From positions 7,481 through 13,039 of the forward strand of contig MEWV01000010.1 of assembly GCA_001775445.1 (NCBI GenBank): a DNA stretch of 5,559 bases, in the 5' to 3' direction. The stretch is from Candidatus Adlerbacteria bacterium RIFCSPHIGHO2_02_FULL_54_18. GTDB lineage: Bacteria > Patescibacteriota > Minisyncoccia > Phycocordibacterales > SBAW01. The notes below the pieces were generated by a model. It did not search any database, was not told where the DNA came from, and saw nothing but the letters and a program-made list of their open reading frames with translations. Positions 5,050 to 5,559 of the stretch are shown here, in pieces. Both the position numbers and the translations under genes were made by a program. Each line of letters starts with the position of its first letter. Within the stretch, counting starts at the first letter, position 1.

Positions 5050-5106
5050 GGTAGGAAGTTATTGAATACATATACATAAAGGGTCAAACACTTTTATATT
5101 ACTACG

Positions 5107-5133
5107 AAACCGCCCCTCCCGCAAACCGCCCCT
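5107..5133. repeat. 11-bp tandem direct repeat at the clpP 3' end
   Basis: On the minus strand AGGGGCGGTTT occurs twice (5133-5123 and 5117-5107), spaced by 5 nt (16-nt period). The first copy begins inside the clpP stop codon. The RNA is very G-rich here (runs of 4, 2, 3, 4 and 2 G). It may be a protein or RNA-structure site in the clpP-rny spacer; its role is unknown. Confidence 0.5.
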
Positions 5134-5559
5134 ATTTTTTAGTGGTAACCGACTGATGAGATAAAATATCGTCTATCACCCCGTACTTTTTAGCGTCGTC
5201 CGCCATCATAAAGTAGTCGCGGTCGACGTCCTTTTCTATCTTTTCGAGCGGCTGGCCTGTGGCCTTTGACAATATTTTATTGAGCCGCTCGCGGGTGGCG
5301 ACAATGTGCTTGGCTGTAATCTCGATGTCGGTTGCCTGGCCCTGTGCTCCACCCCACGGCTGGTGGATCATCACCTCCGCGTTCGGCAAGGCAAAACGCT
5401 TTCCCTTTTGCCCGGCGGCCAGAATAACTGCCGCCGCCGAGGCCGCGATGCCCACACACACGGTCGCAACATCGGGCTTGATGTAGTTCATCGTGTCGAG
5501 GATAGCGAGGCCGGCCGTAACCGAGCCACCGGGGGAGTTGATGTAAAGTTGGACATCTT
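5132..5559 (-). CDS. clpP: ATP-dependent Clp protease proteolytic subunit, C-terminal part (5' end outside window)
   Basis: The frame is open to the right edge, so the start is missing; an ATG at 5491 is internal. About 141 residues are visible, beginning [13 protein letters not shown]. The nucleophile Ser is in G-I-A-A-S-A-A-A, the His in V-M-I-H-Q-P, and the Asp in D-R-D-Y-F, so the triad is complete. The Q-G-Q-A-T-D-I-E-I helix, which in the family joins the two heptamer rings, is present. ClpP forms a tetradecamer that degrades proteins fed by ClpX or ClpA/C in the cytoplasm. The usual S-M-G-A after the nucleophile is S-A-A-A here. The C-terminus is short after I-D-D-I-L. rny follows on the same strand. 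Confidence 0.96.
   Translation of the reverse strand, partial: DVQLYINSPGGSVTAGLAILDTMNYIKPDVATVCVGIAASAAAVILAAGQKGKRFALPNAEVMIHQPWGGAQGQATDIEITAKHIVATRERLNKILSKATGQPLEKIEKDVDRDYFMMADDAKKYGVIDDILSHQSVTTKK

Noticed and set aside
3883..5065. Long plus-strand open frames (up to 235 codons) opposite rny
   Set aside because: Ser/Arg/Leu-rich antisense shadows of a strongly conserved gene, with no promoter or recognisable motif.
5059..5087. Possible rny promoter: TTGACC (5087-5082, minus) with the AT-rich stretch after it
   Set aside because: The hexamers at 16-18 bp spacing (such as CAATAA) match the -10 consensus poorly; transcription from clpP is the simpler reading.

Overview
The window reads as a compact bacterial chromosome segment, most likely from a Patescibacteria/CPR organism of the Parcubacteria type. 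This is inferred from gene content and style, not proven. The clues are short single-domain genes, tiny intergenic gaps, a tRNA without an encoded CCA, a small RelE-type module, membrane-anchored extracytoplasmic proteins, and no recognisable Shine-Dalgarno sequence before any of the six starts visible here.

Layout. At the left edge a plus-strand gene ends (C-terminal part of a class I SAM-dependent methyltransferase of the RNA-methylating type). It meets, tail to tail and overlapping by 4 nt, a minus-strand gene for a membrane-anchored trypsin-like serine protease. Next on the minus strand come a rho-independent terminator, a RelE/ParE-like toxin gene with its small basic putative antitoxin, a promoter with a neighbouring imperfect dyad, and tRNA-Gly(TCC) flanked on both sides by copies of one small palindromic element. 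Divergent from the tRNA is a plus-strand gene for an anchored DUF3298/RsiV-like protein. It ends at a bidirectional terminator shared with the minus-strand HU gene. Upstream of HU on the minus strand lie rny (RNase Y) and the C-terminal two-thirds of clpP, which runs off the right edge.

How the parts relate. The right half (clpP, rny, hup) is housekeeping: protein turnover, mRNA turnover and nucleoid structure, all on one strand and probably partly co-transcribed, with hup also having its own promoter. The middle is the accessory part: a two-gene toxin-antitoxin unit beside a tRNA gene. The two best promoters that sit close to a start codon (antitoxin and DUF3298 genes) both place the -10 hexamer exactly 6 nt before the ATG, so the transcripts would begin at or next to the start codon. 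This, with the absence of Shine-Dalgarno motifs, suggests leaderless or SD-independent translation. I see no CRISPR array, insertion sequence or phage gene. I cannot claim a wholly new system. The most promising items are the antitoxin of unrecognised family, its operator-like dyad, and the palindromic repeats around the tRNA.
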